This document shows positions 1 to 8,321 of a stretch of 49,614 bases of DNA, piece after piece. The notes below the pieces were generated by a model that saw only the letters and a program-made list of their open reading frames with translations, searched no databases and was not told the origin of the DNA. Positions within the stretch are counted from its first letter, which is position 1. Each line of letters starts with the position of its first letter. A program made the position numbers and the translations under genes. Location: NCBI GenBank assembly GCA_947483555.1, contig CANKMW010000069.1:1-49614 (forward strand), written 5' to 3'. The DNA comes from Myxococcales bacterium. Lineage in GTDB: Bacteria > Myxococcota_A > Polyangia > Haliangiales > Haliangiaceae.

Positions 1-125
1 ATCACGAGCGCCTCCTGACCGGCATCGCCGGCCCTTGGTGCCCGCCCCTACGCCGCCCCGGAGAGGGCAGAGACTTGCGGAATTGTCGGCCCAGAAAGCG
101 GCAAGACGTGGGGAGCTACGACACG

Positions 126-131
126 TAGGAT
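126..131 (+). promoter_or_regulatory. -10 element TAGGAT, leaderless-type promoter
   Basis: TAGGAT ends six bases before the ATG at 138. Transcription starting about 6-7 bases after this hexamer would begin at or next to the start codon. No convincing -35 or Shine-Dalgarno sequence is visible. The same arrangement recurs at many genes in the window, which is the main support. Confidence 0.5.
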
Positions 132-137
132 GCGCCC

Positions 138-989
138 ATGCAACGACTGACCTGCACCGAGGGTGGAGCGAGCAAGTTCTGGGAGGGCTGGGTCGAGGGC
201 AGTACGTTCTTCGTGCGTTTCGGAAAGATCGGGACCGACGGCCAGACCAAGCTCAAGAAGCTGGCCTCGCCGTCTGCGGCCGCGGCCGAGTTGGGCAAGT
301 TGGTCGCCGAGAAGCGCAAGAAGGGCTACGTCGACGATGGCGGCAAGGCCTCGGCATCTGCGAAGAAGGGCGCCGCGTCTGCGAAGAAGGGCGCGGCAAA
401 GAAGGCCGCTGCGCCTGCGAAGAAGAGGGCCGCGCCTGCGAAGAAGGTGACCGCCCCCACCGAGCCGGATTTCCCGTTCTTGTTCTATGGAGCCGACGCG
501 GGCGACTGGTTCGAGGGAGCCCACTCCTACGAGGTGCGCTTCCAAGACGCCCCCACACCGAAGACCCGCATCGCCATCGCCCGCGCCTTCGAACGCGCCA
601 AAGGCAAGCAGGTGAAGACGTCCCTCGGTGCATGGCGCTGGAGCGGCGCCTGGGCCCAGTTCAGCCTGGACCAGGGAGAGGACGAGGATGACAACGGCCC
701 CCGCGAATTCTTCTATCAGGTGCGCAAGCAGCTCGAGGCCATCCACGACGTGGCGCCACTCGCCGAGGTGGTCCTTCACGGTGTGCGCGAGATCTACCGG
801 GGCGATCGATGGACCGAGTGGACCGTCGCATGCCAACCGGTGCCCACCGCCGCGCCCGACTGGGATCCCGGCTACGACTACGCGATGGGACCGCTAGACC
901 GGCATCAAGAACGCCTCGACGGCGCGCCCGTGGTGACCGATCCGAGCTTCGAGCGAGCGCGCAAGGAGGCCGCCAAGGGGCGCAAGTGA
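138..989 (+). CDS. WGR-domain protein with Lys/Ala-rich linker
   Basis: 283 aa. Residues 1-66 match the WGR domain: a tryptophan-containing strand, then a VRFGKIGTDGQ stretch in place of the usual WGRIG, then KRKKGY at the domain end. WGR domains are found in PARPs and in bacterial regulators, often bound to nucleic acid ends. Residues 68-104 are a low-complexity linker of AKKGA and APAKK units, resembling histone H1-like tails. The C-terminal ~170 residues look folded but I do not recognise the family. The ATG at 138 is supported by the TAGGAT element six bases upstream and because the WGR fold begins right after it. DNA or RNA binding is inferred from the domain and the basic linker; no catalytic motif is seen. 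Confidence 0.8.
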   Translation: MQRLTCTEGGASKFWEGWVEGSTFFVRFGKIGTDGQTKLKKLASPSAAAAELGKLVAEKRKKGYVDDGGKASASAKKGAASAKKGAAKKAAAPAKKRAAPAKKVTAPTEPDFPFLFYGADAGDWFEGAHSYEVRFQDAPTPKTRIAIARAFERAKGKQVKTSLGAWRWSGAWAQFSLDQGEDEDDNGPREFFYQVRKQLEAIHDVAPLAEVVLHGVREIYRGDRWTEWTVACQPVPTAAPDWDPGYDYAMGPLDRHQERLDGAPVVTDPSFERARKEAAKGRK

Positions 990-1155
990 CCTGACCGAGA
1001 TTGCACCGTGAGTTGCTGCTGCCACCGCGCTGCCAGACCGCGCTCAAAGCGGCAGCGCCGGGGTCGCACGAGCGGGAGGACGAGTGTTCGATCATGCAGC
1101 GAAGCACTCGTCATTGATGGTCCTTCCGCGGCGTTCGACAGCGCCTCCACATTAT

Positions 1156-1184
1156 TTGTCCCCCTCAGAGTCGGGCTGTATGTT
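1156..1184 (+). promoter_or_regulatory. Promoter, TTGTCC / 17 bp / TATGTT
   Basis: TTGTCC at 1156-1161 and TATGTT at 1179-1184 are 17 bp apart, and TATGTT ends six bases before the ATG at 1191. This is the only promoter of the recurrent -10 class here with a recognisable -35 hexamer. The predicted transcript would be leaderless. Confidence 0.5.
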
Positions 1185-1190
1185 GGCGGA

Positions 1191-1469
1191 ATGCGCTGGT
1201 CCGAGGTCCGTGCGGCCCATCCCGATCAATGGCTCGTGATCGAGGCGCTTGAGGCCCGAACGGTGGACGACCGTCGGGTCTTCGACCAGGTCGCCGTCGT
1301 CGACGTCTGCCCCGATGGGCCCGCAACGATGAAGCGCTACCGCGAGCTTCATCGCGAGCACCCCGACCAGGAATTCTGCTTCGTCCACACGGGCATGGTC
1401 GAGCTCGACATCGTGGAACGTCGCTGGGCCGGGATCCGTAGGAACGATGAGGCTGACGCTTCGCGATGA
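1191..1469 (+). CDS. Small conserved protein paired with aspartyl protease
   Basis: 92 aa from the ATG at 1191. The frame is open further upstream, but the TATGTT element six bases before this ATG and the start of recognisable conserved sequence (MRWSEVRAAHPDQWLVIEAL) favour it. Conserved-looking segments include CPDGPA, RYRELHREHP and the C-terminal FVHTGMVELDIVERRW. I know this type of protein as a small conserved hypothetical encoded just before retropepsin-like proteases in several bacterial phyla. Its last 23 bases overlap the protease gene, so the two are very likely co-translated. No catalytic motif or membrane segment is visible; being a partner or substrate of the protease is inference from gene order. 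Confidence 0.75.
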   Translation: MRWSEVRAAHPDQWLVIEALEARTVDDRRVFDQVAVVDVCPDGPATMKRYRELHREHPDQEFCFVHTGMVELDIVERRWAGIRRNDEADASR

Positions 1470-1830
1470 CCTGCCGTTCGTCACGGTCGAGATAACCCAT
1501 CGGGCTGCGACCATTGGCGTGGCCAACGGCCTCGTCGACACCGGCGCCGCCAGCACGGTGCTCAACGCCGACATCGTGAGCGAGGTTGGCGTCGTTCTCG
1601 AGCGCACGGATCGTCTCCGCACGTTGCGAGGCGTCGGCGGACGAGAATTCGTCTTCGTCCGCCAGATCGATCGGCTCGCCGTCGGCGCCAGCGGCCTCGA
1701 TCACTTCGAGGTCGAGATCGGCGAGATGGACTACGGCTTCGAGATCGGCGGCATCCTCGGAATGGATTTCCTGCGCGTGGCTGGCGCAGTTATCGACCTG
1801 CGACGACTCACGCTCGAACTCGGCGGGTGA
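1447..1830 (+). CDS. Retropepsin-like aspartyl protease
   Basis: 127 aa, the size of a single retropepsin-type domain, which works as a homodimer. The catalytic signature is VDTGAAST near residue 32 (Asp-Thr-Gly), followed by an ADIVSEVGV helix and the second hallmark, GGILGMDFL, near residue 101. This flap-plus-GxDfL layout is typical of bacterial gag-like aspartyl proteases. No signal peptide or transmembrane helix is seen, so a cytosolic location is likely. The gene starts inside the preceding small gene (23-bp overlap) with an AGGA a few bases before the ATG, so translation is probably coupled. The substrate is unknown. Confidence 0.8.
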   Translation: MRLTLRDDLPFVTVEITHRAATIGVANGLVDTGAASTVLNADIVSEVGVVLERTDRLRTLRGVGGREFVFVRQIDRLAVGASGLDHFEVEIGEMDYGFEIGGILGMDFLRVAGAVIDLRRLTLELGG

Positions 1831-1848
1831 CGTCGAATCGATGACCGT

Positions 1849-2496
1849 TCAGCGTTGCTTGCCCGCCGGCTTGCCCGCCGGCTTGCCCGCCGGCTTGCGC
1901 GCTGGCCGGGGCGGGCGGTTCGGTGGCGGCGTGGCCCCGGCCAGCTCGTCGAACCTGGTGATCAGCGTCGAATCGTCGAGCAGCGCACCAAGCTCGGCGA
2001 CGCGGCGACGCGCGACCTCGAGCGAGAGCTCCGCAGGCGCAGCGCGGATCAGCGCCCGCACGTCCTCGACATCCTTGTCGCGGCCGGCCAGCAGCTTCAG
2101 CGCGATCAGATCGGCGGTGTCGACGAACGGCACCCCGACCCCGCCGACCACCCGCATCTGCACCCGGGCCAGCATGTCCTCCTCGAGCCCGGGCCCGGCG
2201 AGCACCACATCGACCGGCAGCGCGGAGGCGACGTGGAGCGCCGGGATCACCCTGGTCTCGGCGACGAACGTGGCGACGTCGCCGACCGCGCGGAGCGTGA
2301 AGCCGTGGCGCTCGAGGGCCGAGACCAGCGCGGTCGCGCCGCCCCGCGGCACCTCGACCGTGACGTCGATGTCGGCCGTCAGGCGCGGCACACCCGCGGC
2401 GATCACGGCCTGGGCGCCGAACACGTACCAGCGCACCCGGACCCGGGCGAACGCCCGCGACAGATCAGCGAGCGCGTGGGCGACGTCGGCTGGCAC
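1849..2496 (-). CDS. MNT/AbiEii-type nucleotidyltransferase
   Basis: 215 aa. The N-terminal half has the minimal nucleotidyltransferase core: YVFGAQAVIAAG at about 24-35, TADIDV at about 41-46 with the two metal-binding aspartates, and PVDVVLAG at about 94-101 giving the third. Residues around 127-145 (DLIALKLLAGRDKDVEDVRALI) match the helical part of AbiEii-like/DUF6036-type enzymes, often toxins or toxin neutralisers. The C-terminus is a basic KPAGKPAGKPAGK tail encoded by a 12-bp tandem repeat. Its start overlaps the end of the upstream small gene by 32 bp, so the two form one unit. A toxin-antitoxin role is an inference from family and gene pairing. Confidence 0.75.
   Translation of the reverse strand: MPADVAHALADLSRAFARVRVRWYVFGAQAVIAAGVPRLTADIDVTVEVPRGGATALVSALERHGFTLRAVGDVATFVAETRVIPALHVASALPVDVVLAGPGLEEDMLARVQMRVVGGVGVPFVDTADLIALKLLAGRDKDVEDVRALIRAAPAELSLEVARRRVAELGALLDDSTLITRFDELAGATPPPNRPPRPARKPAGKPAGKPAGKQR
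1858..1905 (-). repeat. 12-bp tandem repeat coding KPAG units
   Basis: On the plus strand the unit CTTGCCCGCCGG occurs three times in a row (1858, 1870, 1882) followed by a degenerate fourth copy. On the minus strand it encodes the repeated Lys-Pro-Ala-Gly tail of the nucleotidyltransferase, so the tail length is probably slippage-prone. Confidence 0.8.
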
Positions 2497-2728
2497 GGTC
2501 GAGTAGCCTCCTCATCCGGACCGCGGCGGCGAGATCCTGGCGGCGATCCGCCGGGCTGGGCACCGCGCCCATCGCCTGCGCATGGGCGCGCAAGAGCCCG
2601 GCGATCCGGAACGCCGTGTCCGGCCCCTGGGCGGCGATCACCGCCGCGGTGTGGCGATCCTTCAGCACCCGCAACCTGGCCCACGGCCGATCGAGGAAGG
2701 CGCGCAGCTGCTGGGCCGTGGGCGACAC
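2465..2728 (-). CDS. Small helical partner of nucleotidyltransferase
   Basis: 87 aa when started at the GTG at 2728. A longer frame reaches 2848 but would cross the thiolase start, and a TATCCT element lies exactly six bases before this GTG, matching other genes here. The sequence is helical and Arg-rich: TAQQLRAFLDRPWARLRVLKDRH, then a middle helix, then SPADRRQDLAAAVRMRRLLDRA. The layout of a 'RPWAR..LKDRH' helix plus a '.PADRRQDL' helix resembles small proteins that precede AbiEii-like nucleotidyltransferases. It overlaps that gene by 32 bp. It could be the antitoxin or the regulator of the pair; no DNA-binding motif is clear. Confidence 0.6.
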   Translation of the reverse strand: MSPTAQQLRAFLDRPWARLRVLKDRHTAAVIAAQGPDTAFRIAGLLRAHAQAMGAVPSPADRRQDLAAAVRMRRLLDRASRRRPRAR

Positions 2729-2734
2729 GTCGGC

Positions 2735-2740
2735 AGGATA
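2735..2740 (-). promoter_or_regulatory. -10 element TATCCT, leaderless-type promoter
   Basis: Read on the minus strand, TATCCT is followed by six bases (GCCGAC) and then the GTG at 2728. This element decides the otherwise ambiguous start of the small partner gene. Confidence 0.5.
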
Positions 2741-2818
2741 GCGCAAGCCGTCGAGCGCAAGGCGGCGTAAGCACCGCGCCGGTTGCCAGCCGGCCGGTTC
2801 TGGACCATGTTCCGCGGC

Positions 2819-2824
2819 GGAGGA
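2819..2824 (+). promoter_or_regulatory. Strong ribosome binding site GGAGGA
   Basis: GGAGGA ends seven bases before the thiolase ATG at 2832. It is one of the few clear Shine-Dalgarno sequences in the window, in contrast to the many genes with a -10 element in that place, so this mRNA probably has a real leader. Confidence 0.7.
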
Positions 2825-2831
2825 ACCAGCC

Positions 2832-4064
<1,233 letters not shown>

Positions 4065-4076
4065 TCTTCGGGCCCG

Positions 4077-6425
4077 GTGCCCGTCCCCCTGTCCGTGCCC
4101 AGCTCCGGGCTCGTCCTCTCGTTGGTCGCCACGGTCGCGATCGTCGGCGCCTGCGACCGCCGGCGAGCGCCGCCGACGGCGTGGATCTACGATGCCACGC
4201 TGGCGCTCGGGCCGCGGCCGCCGGCCGCCGGCGGGTTCGGCCGCGGCGTGCGCCCGATCGGCCTGCGACCGGCCGGCATCGTCGCCGCGCCGGGGCTCAC
4301 CGGCGGCCCGTCCGCCGTCGAGGAGCTGCTGGCCGCCGACGACGGCGCCGCCGAGGCGGTGGCGTTCGGTGCCACCACCGACGGCCTCACGATCGAGCTG
4401 GTCGACGTCGACGCCGGCGTCGTCCGATGGCGCAACACCACCGCGGTGATGTCGCCGCGCGCGTTCGGCGGCGAGGTGGTCATCGCCGGCGACGACAACC
4501 GCACGGTCGGCATCGACCGCGCCACCGGCATCGACCGCTGGCGACTCGACGGCGCCTACCGAGCCCGCGACGGTCGCACCGTGGCGCTGGCGACCCGCGA
4601 CGGCGTGGTGATCGTCGACAGCGCCACCGGCTCCGCCGCGGCGCCGATGATCGCCCCCGACGAATGGCCACCGGGTGCCGTGATCGCCGTGTGTGCGAGC
4701 CCGGCGCTGCACCTGTTCGCGTACCGCAACGGTCGGCTGTCGCGCTGGGACCTCGACGGCGATCGGCTGCGCACGCTGTGGCAGATCGACGCCGCCGCGC
4801 CGTCGCGCACCGACGCCTGCGGCGAGACCCTGCTGGTGGTCGGCGGCGAGCCGCGCGCCGCGATGGCGCTCGATCCCGGCACCGGTGCGGCGCTCGGTGG
4901 ACCGATCGCCGCCCGCGATCTCTGGCCGGCGCGACACGGTGACGGCGTCGAGCTGGCGACGCCCGAGGGCATCGAGGCCCGCGATCGCCGGCTGGGTTCG
5001 CCGCGCCCGCTCGAGCCGGCCCGGGTCGGTCGCCTGATCGCGCGCCGCGGCGGGCGCCGCCTGGCCGCGCGCGGCGACGGCGGCCTGGTGCTCCTCGATG
5101 ACCATGGCGCCCGCGCGCTCGCCGAGCCGTTCGGTACCTCCCGGGCCGCGCTCGGAGATCGCTTCGTGATCGGGGGTCCGTGGGCGCTGCCGGCGCGCAC
5201 CCACGCGTCGCGGCTGACTCGCTGGGAGCTCCCGCTGGCGGCGGCCGCCGCCGCGCCGATGCCGCCGCTCGGAGAGACCTTGGTCGACGATCCGCCGCGC
5301 ATCGACCTGCCGGCAGTGACCCCGCTGCCGGCGGGGGTGGCGCTCGAGGGGGCCGGCGCCTGGGCCGTGGGTGGGGCGATCGTCGATGGGTCGGATCCGG
5401 CGCGCATCTACGCCCACGTGCTCGAAGATCGGCCGACCGAGACCCGCGGTGCCGGTATCGCCGCGTTCGATCTCGGCGCTCGGGGCGATGGCGCCGGTGC
5501 GTGGCGCTGGCACCGCACCGACGCCTGCCCGCCGGGCATGGCGGTGGCGCTGGCGGCGACCGCCCGCATCGTCGTGTGTGGCGCGCGGCAGCTCACCGCC
5601 GGCACCGGCGCGGTGCGGGCCGTCGACCGCAGCGATGGGCGGACGTTGTGGGACTGGCGCGGCGTCACCGTCGACGCCGTCGTGGCCGCGAGCCGGCTCG
5701 GCGCCCGGCCCGGCGGGGCCGCCGAACCCGCCGACATCGTCGTCGTCCTCGATGGCGCCCGCGTGGTCGTGCTCGACGTCGCGACCGGCGCCGAGCGCAC
5801 CAGCTGGCGGGCCAGCGACGGCTGGCTACCGCGGGTCACGCTGGTCCGCCGTGACGACGACGTGGTGGTGGTCAGCTACGAGCACGGTCATCTCGTCATG
5901 CGCTCGGCGGCGCTCGGGTTGCGTCCATTCGTGTCCGTCGAGGTGCGCGGCGTGCTGTCGGGGCTGTTCGCGGTCGGCGATCGGGTGGCGGCGACGCTCA
6001 CCGACGGCACCGCCTACCTGATCGACACCGACGGCGTCGCCGTGGCCGCCGCCGGCCTGGCGCCCGGCTGGGCCGTCGCCGGTGATCTCGCCGCCATCGA
6101 GACCCTCGACGCCACCGGCGCCACCGGCATCGTCGTCGCCTTCTCCAGCGATGGAATCGCCAGGATCGCCGTGGCCTTGCCCGGGAGTGGCGCGGTCGCG
6201 GTCGCGCCGCGGGCCACGATCGACGGTGCCCCGCTGGCGATCCTCGGCGGGCCCGGCGGCTCGCGCGTCATGGCGCTCACGTCCGACGGCCGGCCCGTGC
6301 GCGTGGTCGACCTGCCGGCTGACGCGGTGCGCTCGCCGGTGCTCACCACAGCGGTCGACGGCGCCGGGGTGGTCGCCGTCGTCCTGGCCCGACCGCTGCG
6401 CCTGGTCCGGCTCGATCTACCGTAG
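4077..6425 (+). CDS. Beta-propeller (PQQ-like repeat) lipoprotein
   Basis: 782 aa from a GTG start. The N-terminus is a lipoprotein signal: a hydrophobic run LVLSLVATVAIVGAC with the lipobox Cys near residue 26, so the protein is lipid-anchored on the outer face of a membrane. The rest is built of repeats with a GVVRWRNTTAVMS / TGIDRWRLDGAYRA / GRTLWDWRGVTVDA character, i.e. ~40-residue blades containing '.G..lW.....' as in PQQ-binding-like quinoprotein propellers. No enzyme domain is evident, so it is probably a scaffold or binding protein. TAGTCT overlapping the thiolase stop, nine bases before the start, may be a promoter, but read-through from the thiolase is equally possible. Confidence 0.8.
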   Translation: MPVPLSVPSSGLVLSLVATVAIVGACDRRRAPPTAWIYDATLALGPRPPAAGGFGRGVRPIGLRPAGIVAAPGLTGGPSAVEELLAADDGAAEAVAFGATTDGLTIELVDVDAGVVRWRNTTAVMSPRAFGGEVVIAGDDNRTVGIDRATGIDRWRLDGAYRARDGRTVALATRDGVVIVDSATGSAAAPMIAPDEWPPGAVIAVCASPALHLFAYRNGRLSRWDLDGDRLRTLWQIDAAAPSRTDACGETLLVVGGEPRAAMALDPGTGAALGGPIAARDLWPARHGDGVELATPEGIEARDRRLGSPRPLEPARVGRLIARRGGRRLAARGDGGLVLLDDHGARALAEPFGTSRAALGDRFVIGGPWALPARTHASRLTRWELPLAAAAAAPMPPLGETLVDDPPRIDLPAVTPLPAGVALEGAGAWAVGGAIVDGSDPARIYAHVLEDRPTETRGAGIAAFDLGARGDGAGAWRWHRTDACPPGMAVALAATARIVVCGARQLTAGTGAVRAVDRSDGRTLWDWRGVTVDAVVAASRLGARPGGAAEPADIVVVLDGARVVVLDVATGAERTSWRASDGWLPRVTLVRRDDDVVVVSYEHGHLVMRSAALGLRPFVSVEVRGVLSGLFAVGDRVAATLTDGTAYLIDTDGVAVAAAGLAPGWAVAGDLAAIETLDATGATGIVVAFSSDGIARIAVALPGSGAVAVAPRATIDGAPLAILGGPGGSRVMALTSDGRPVRVVDLPADAVRSPVLTTAVDGAGVVAVVLARPLRLVRLDLP

Positions 6426-6456
6426 CCGCCGGCGTAGCCGCGGCGTGGCCGCCGGC
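6422..6456 (+). repeat. Triplicated 11-12 bp motif after stop codon
   Basis: GTAGCCGCCGGC, GTAGCCGCGGC and GTGGCCGCCGGC follow each other directly, beginning at the stop codon of the propeller lipoprotein. The copies are GC-rich and could fold weakly; I see no proper terminator hairpin with a T run. Confidence 0.4.
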
Positions 6457-6525
6457 GCGCGTTCAACAACCGCCGGGCGCAGCGATTGGTACCCGGCCCG
6501 ACCCGGCGTTCGGCCCGCGCTGTTA

Positions 6526-6531
6526 TAGGAT
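6526..6531 (+). promoter_or_regulatory. -10 element TAGGAT, leaderless-type promoter
   Basis: TAGGAT (within GTTATAGGATC) ends six bases before the ATG at 6538, the same sequence and spacing as upstream of the WGR gene. Confidence 0.55.
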
Positions 6532-6537
6532 CACGCC

Positions 6538-7197
6538 ATGGCGCTCCCTATCCGAGCCGCGCTGCGCAGCGCTGGCCGCTTCATGGTCTCCAACCCGGCC
6601 ACCGTCTTCAGCATGGCGCGCCACGCACTGGGGATGCGCATCGCGGTGCCGCTCGACGCCGTCCGCTGGTTCATCGCCAACACGCCGCCGTCGCGCAAGG
6701 CGCCGCAAGACGTGACCGTGATGGCGCGGCCACCGGCGATCTCGGTCGGTGCCACCATCGACCTCATGGGCACCACGGTGCGCGCCAACGCGTCGATCAA
6801 GATCGAGCAGCTCGAGGTCGCGCCCGAGCAGCTCAAGGTCAAGATCCGGCTCTCCAACGTCGACCTCAAGGTCATCGGCGAAGCCTTGACGCCGGTCGCC
6901 GCGCTGATCAGGAGCGGCGCGCTCGACCTGTCCAAGCCCGGCAACCTCCTGAAGTTCGCGCCCAAGAAGCCCGACGTCCTGGTCGACGCCCAGGACGACA
7001 TCATGATCATCGACGTGATGCGCAACCCCAAGGTGCGCCAGAACGCGCGCGTGCGCCGCGTGCTCGAGACCTTGACCCCGGTGGTCAACGTCACCGGCAT
7101 CACGACCGATGGCGACTTCCTGGTCCTGCAGCTGCGCGCCACGCCGCTCGGCTTCCCACGCGCGCTCAACGCCGCCCGCGCCCTCGCCGCCGGCTGA
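6538..7197 (+). CDS. Conserved hypothetical protein
   Basis: 219 aa; I do not recognise the family. There is no signal peptide. The N-terminal ~45 residues form an amphipathic, partly hydrophobic segment (ALRSAGRFMVSNPATVFSMARHALG). The body alternates short strands: AISVGATIDLMGTTVRANASIKIEQLEV and LKVKIRLSNVDLKVIGEA are typical of beta-rich lipid-binding or LEA/SMP-like folds. The end returns to similar strands (VVNVTGITTDGDFLVLQLRA). A peripheral membrane or lipid-handling role is a guess from this pattern. The start is supported by the TAGGAT promoter element. It ends 14 bp before a convergent gene. Confidence 0.7.
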   Translation: MALPIRAALRSAGRFMVSNPATVFSMARHALGMRIAVPLDAVRWFIANTPPSRKAPQDVTVMARPPAISVGATIDLMGTTVRANASIKIEQLEVAPEQLKVKIRLSNVDLKVIGEALTPVAALIRSGALDLSKPGNLLKFAPKKPDVLVDAQDDIMIIDVMRNPKVRQNARVRRVLETLTPVVNVTGITTDGDFLVLQLRATPLGFPRALNAARALAAG

Positions 7198-7211
7198 ACG
7201 CCGCGGGCCGA

Positions 7212-8288
7212 TCACTCGACCGTGATCTCGCAGCGCACCGCGTAGTGATCCGAGAGGTACATCGCCGTACCACCGGCGCCCACGATGCTGACCGGATCGT
7301 CGAGCTCTCGGGTCATCGCCGAGACCCGGGCCGGCGCCAGGTTGCGCGTGAAGCAGTGGTCGATGCGCTGTGACGGCTCGCACGGGAACAGGTTCAGCGT
7401 CGCCATCTGGACGAACTGCGAGCGGCACGAGGTGCAGTCGGTCGGGAACAAGATGGGCGCGCGATCGGTCCAGCCGTAGGTCGCGGTCATCGACCCGTAC
7501 GATGCGTTGTCGGCGGCGAGGCACATCGGGCTGCAGTTGATGTCGTCGCTGCACTCGGTGTCGGTGGGCGCCGGGTCAGGCCCGGTGTTGAAGTCGCCGA
7601 GCAGGATCGCGTGCTGGCCGGCGCCGTCGTAGCCGTGCGCGGTCACGAACCCGCCCAGCTCGGCGAGCTGGGCCTGGCGCCGCGCCGTGCCGGGGCCGTC
7701 GAGGCCGGCCTGGATGTGGGTGCACAGCACGTGGCTGTAGAAGTTGCCCGTGGTGTCGACCACGGTCGCCGCGATCACGGCGCGATCGACCACGTTGTTG
7801 CTGTCGTTCATCAGGTAGTGGAGGTAGCGACCGCGGTAGAGCGGCTTCTTCGACAGGATGGCCAGCCCGTTGCCGAGCGGGTTGACCGTGGTGGTGTCGT
7901 ACCAGGCGTACGGGTAGGTCGCCGCCAGCGCGGCCGCATAGGCCGCCGGGCCGGTGTACTGCGTGTAGAGCTCCTGCAAGCAGAGGACGTCGGCGTCGAG
8001 CGCCGTGAGCGCGGCCTGGATCGGCGCGATGCGCTGCGGCCCCGCCTTGACCAGCTGGACCAGGCCGTTGTTGAACGTCGCCACCTTGAGCACGACGTTG
8101 CCGCTCGGCAGCGGGCTGGGCAGGGTCTCGGGCAACTCGGGGTGGGTGGGCGGTCCATCGGTGGTGGCGTCGGTGGCAGCGTCAACGGTGACCGCATCGG
8201 TGCGGGCGTCGGCGTCACCGCCGCCGTCGTCGCTGCACGCCGCCGCGACGAACACGAGCGCGACGACGCGGATGAAGGGTGGGCCCAT
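7212..8288 (-). CDS. Secreted endonuclease/exonuclease/phosphatase-family lipoprotein
   Basis: 358 aa from the ATG at 8288. The frame is open far upstream, but a lipoprotein signal (VVALVFVAAAC, Cys18) and the -10 element six bases before this ATG fix the start. A short Asp-Ala linker (DADARTDAVTVDAATDA) follows the lipobox. The domain is EEP/DNase I-like: KVATFNNG near the start, CLQELY with the metal-binding Glu, SHVLCTHIQAG, ILLGDFNTGPD, and SDHYAV with the catalytic Asp-His. Family members cleave phosphodiesters in nucleic acids, sphingomyelin or inositides. Several cysteines in the DINCSPMC / CTSCRS region suggest disulfides, consistent with export. The substrate is unknown. Confidence 0.85.
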   Translation of the reverse strand: MGPPFIRVVALVFVAAACSDDGGGDADARTDAVTVDAATDATTDGPPTHPELPETLPSPLPSGNVVLKVATFNNGLVQLVKAGPQRIAPIQAALTALDADVLCLQELYTQYTGPAAYAAALAATYPYAWYDTTTVNPLGNGLAILSKKPLYRGRYLHYLMNDSNNVVDRAVIAATVVDTTGNFYSHVLCTHIQAGLDGPGTARRQAQLAELGGFVTAHGYDGAGQHAILLGDFNTGPDPAPTDTECSDDINCSPMCLAADNASYGSMTATYGWTDRAPILFPTDCTSCRSQFVQMATLNLFPCEPSQRIDHCFTRNLAPARVSAMTRELDDPVSIVGAGGTAMYLSDHYAVRCEITVE

Positions 8289-8294
8289 CCCTCG

Positions 8295-8300
8295 AGTATA
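8295..8300 (-). promoter_or_regulatory. -10 element TATACT, leaderless-type promoter
   Basis: On the minus strand TATACT is followed by six bases (CGAGGG) and the ATG at 8288. It is the best match to the TATAAT consensus in the window. It sits only nine bases from the -10 element of the divergent gene. Confidence 0.6.
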
Positions 8301-8309
8301 TCCGCGCGC

Positions 8310-8315
8310 TACCGT
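8310..8315 (+). promoter_or_regulatory. -10 element TACCGT, leaderless-type promoter
   Basis: TACCGT is followed by six bases and the GTG at 8322. It is back to back with the minus-strand -10 at 8295-8300, so each promoter's -35 region lies over the other's start. Confidence 0.4.
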
Positions 8316-8321
8316 CCTCAT

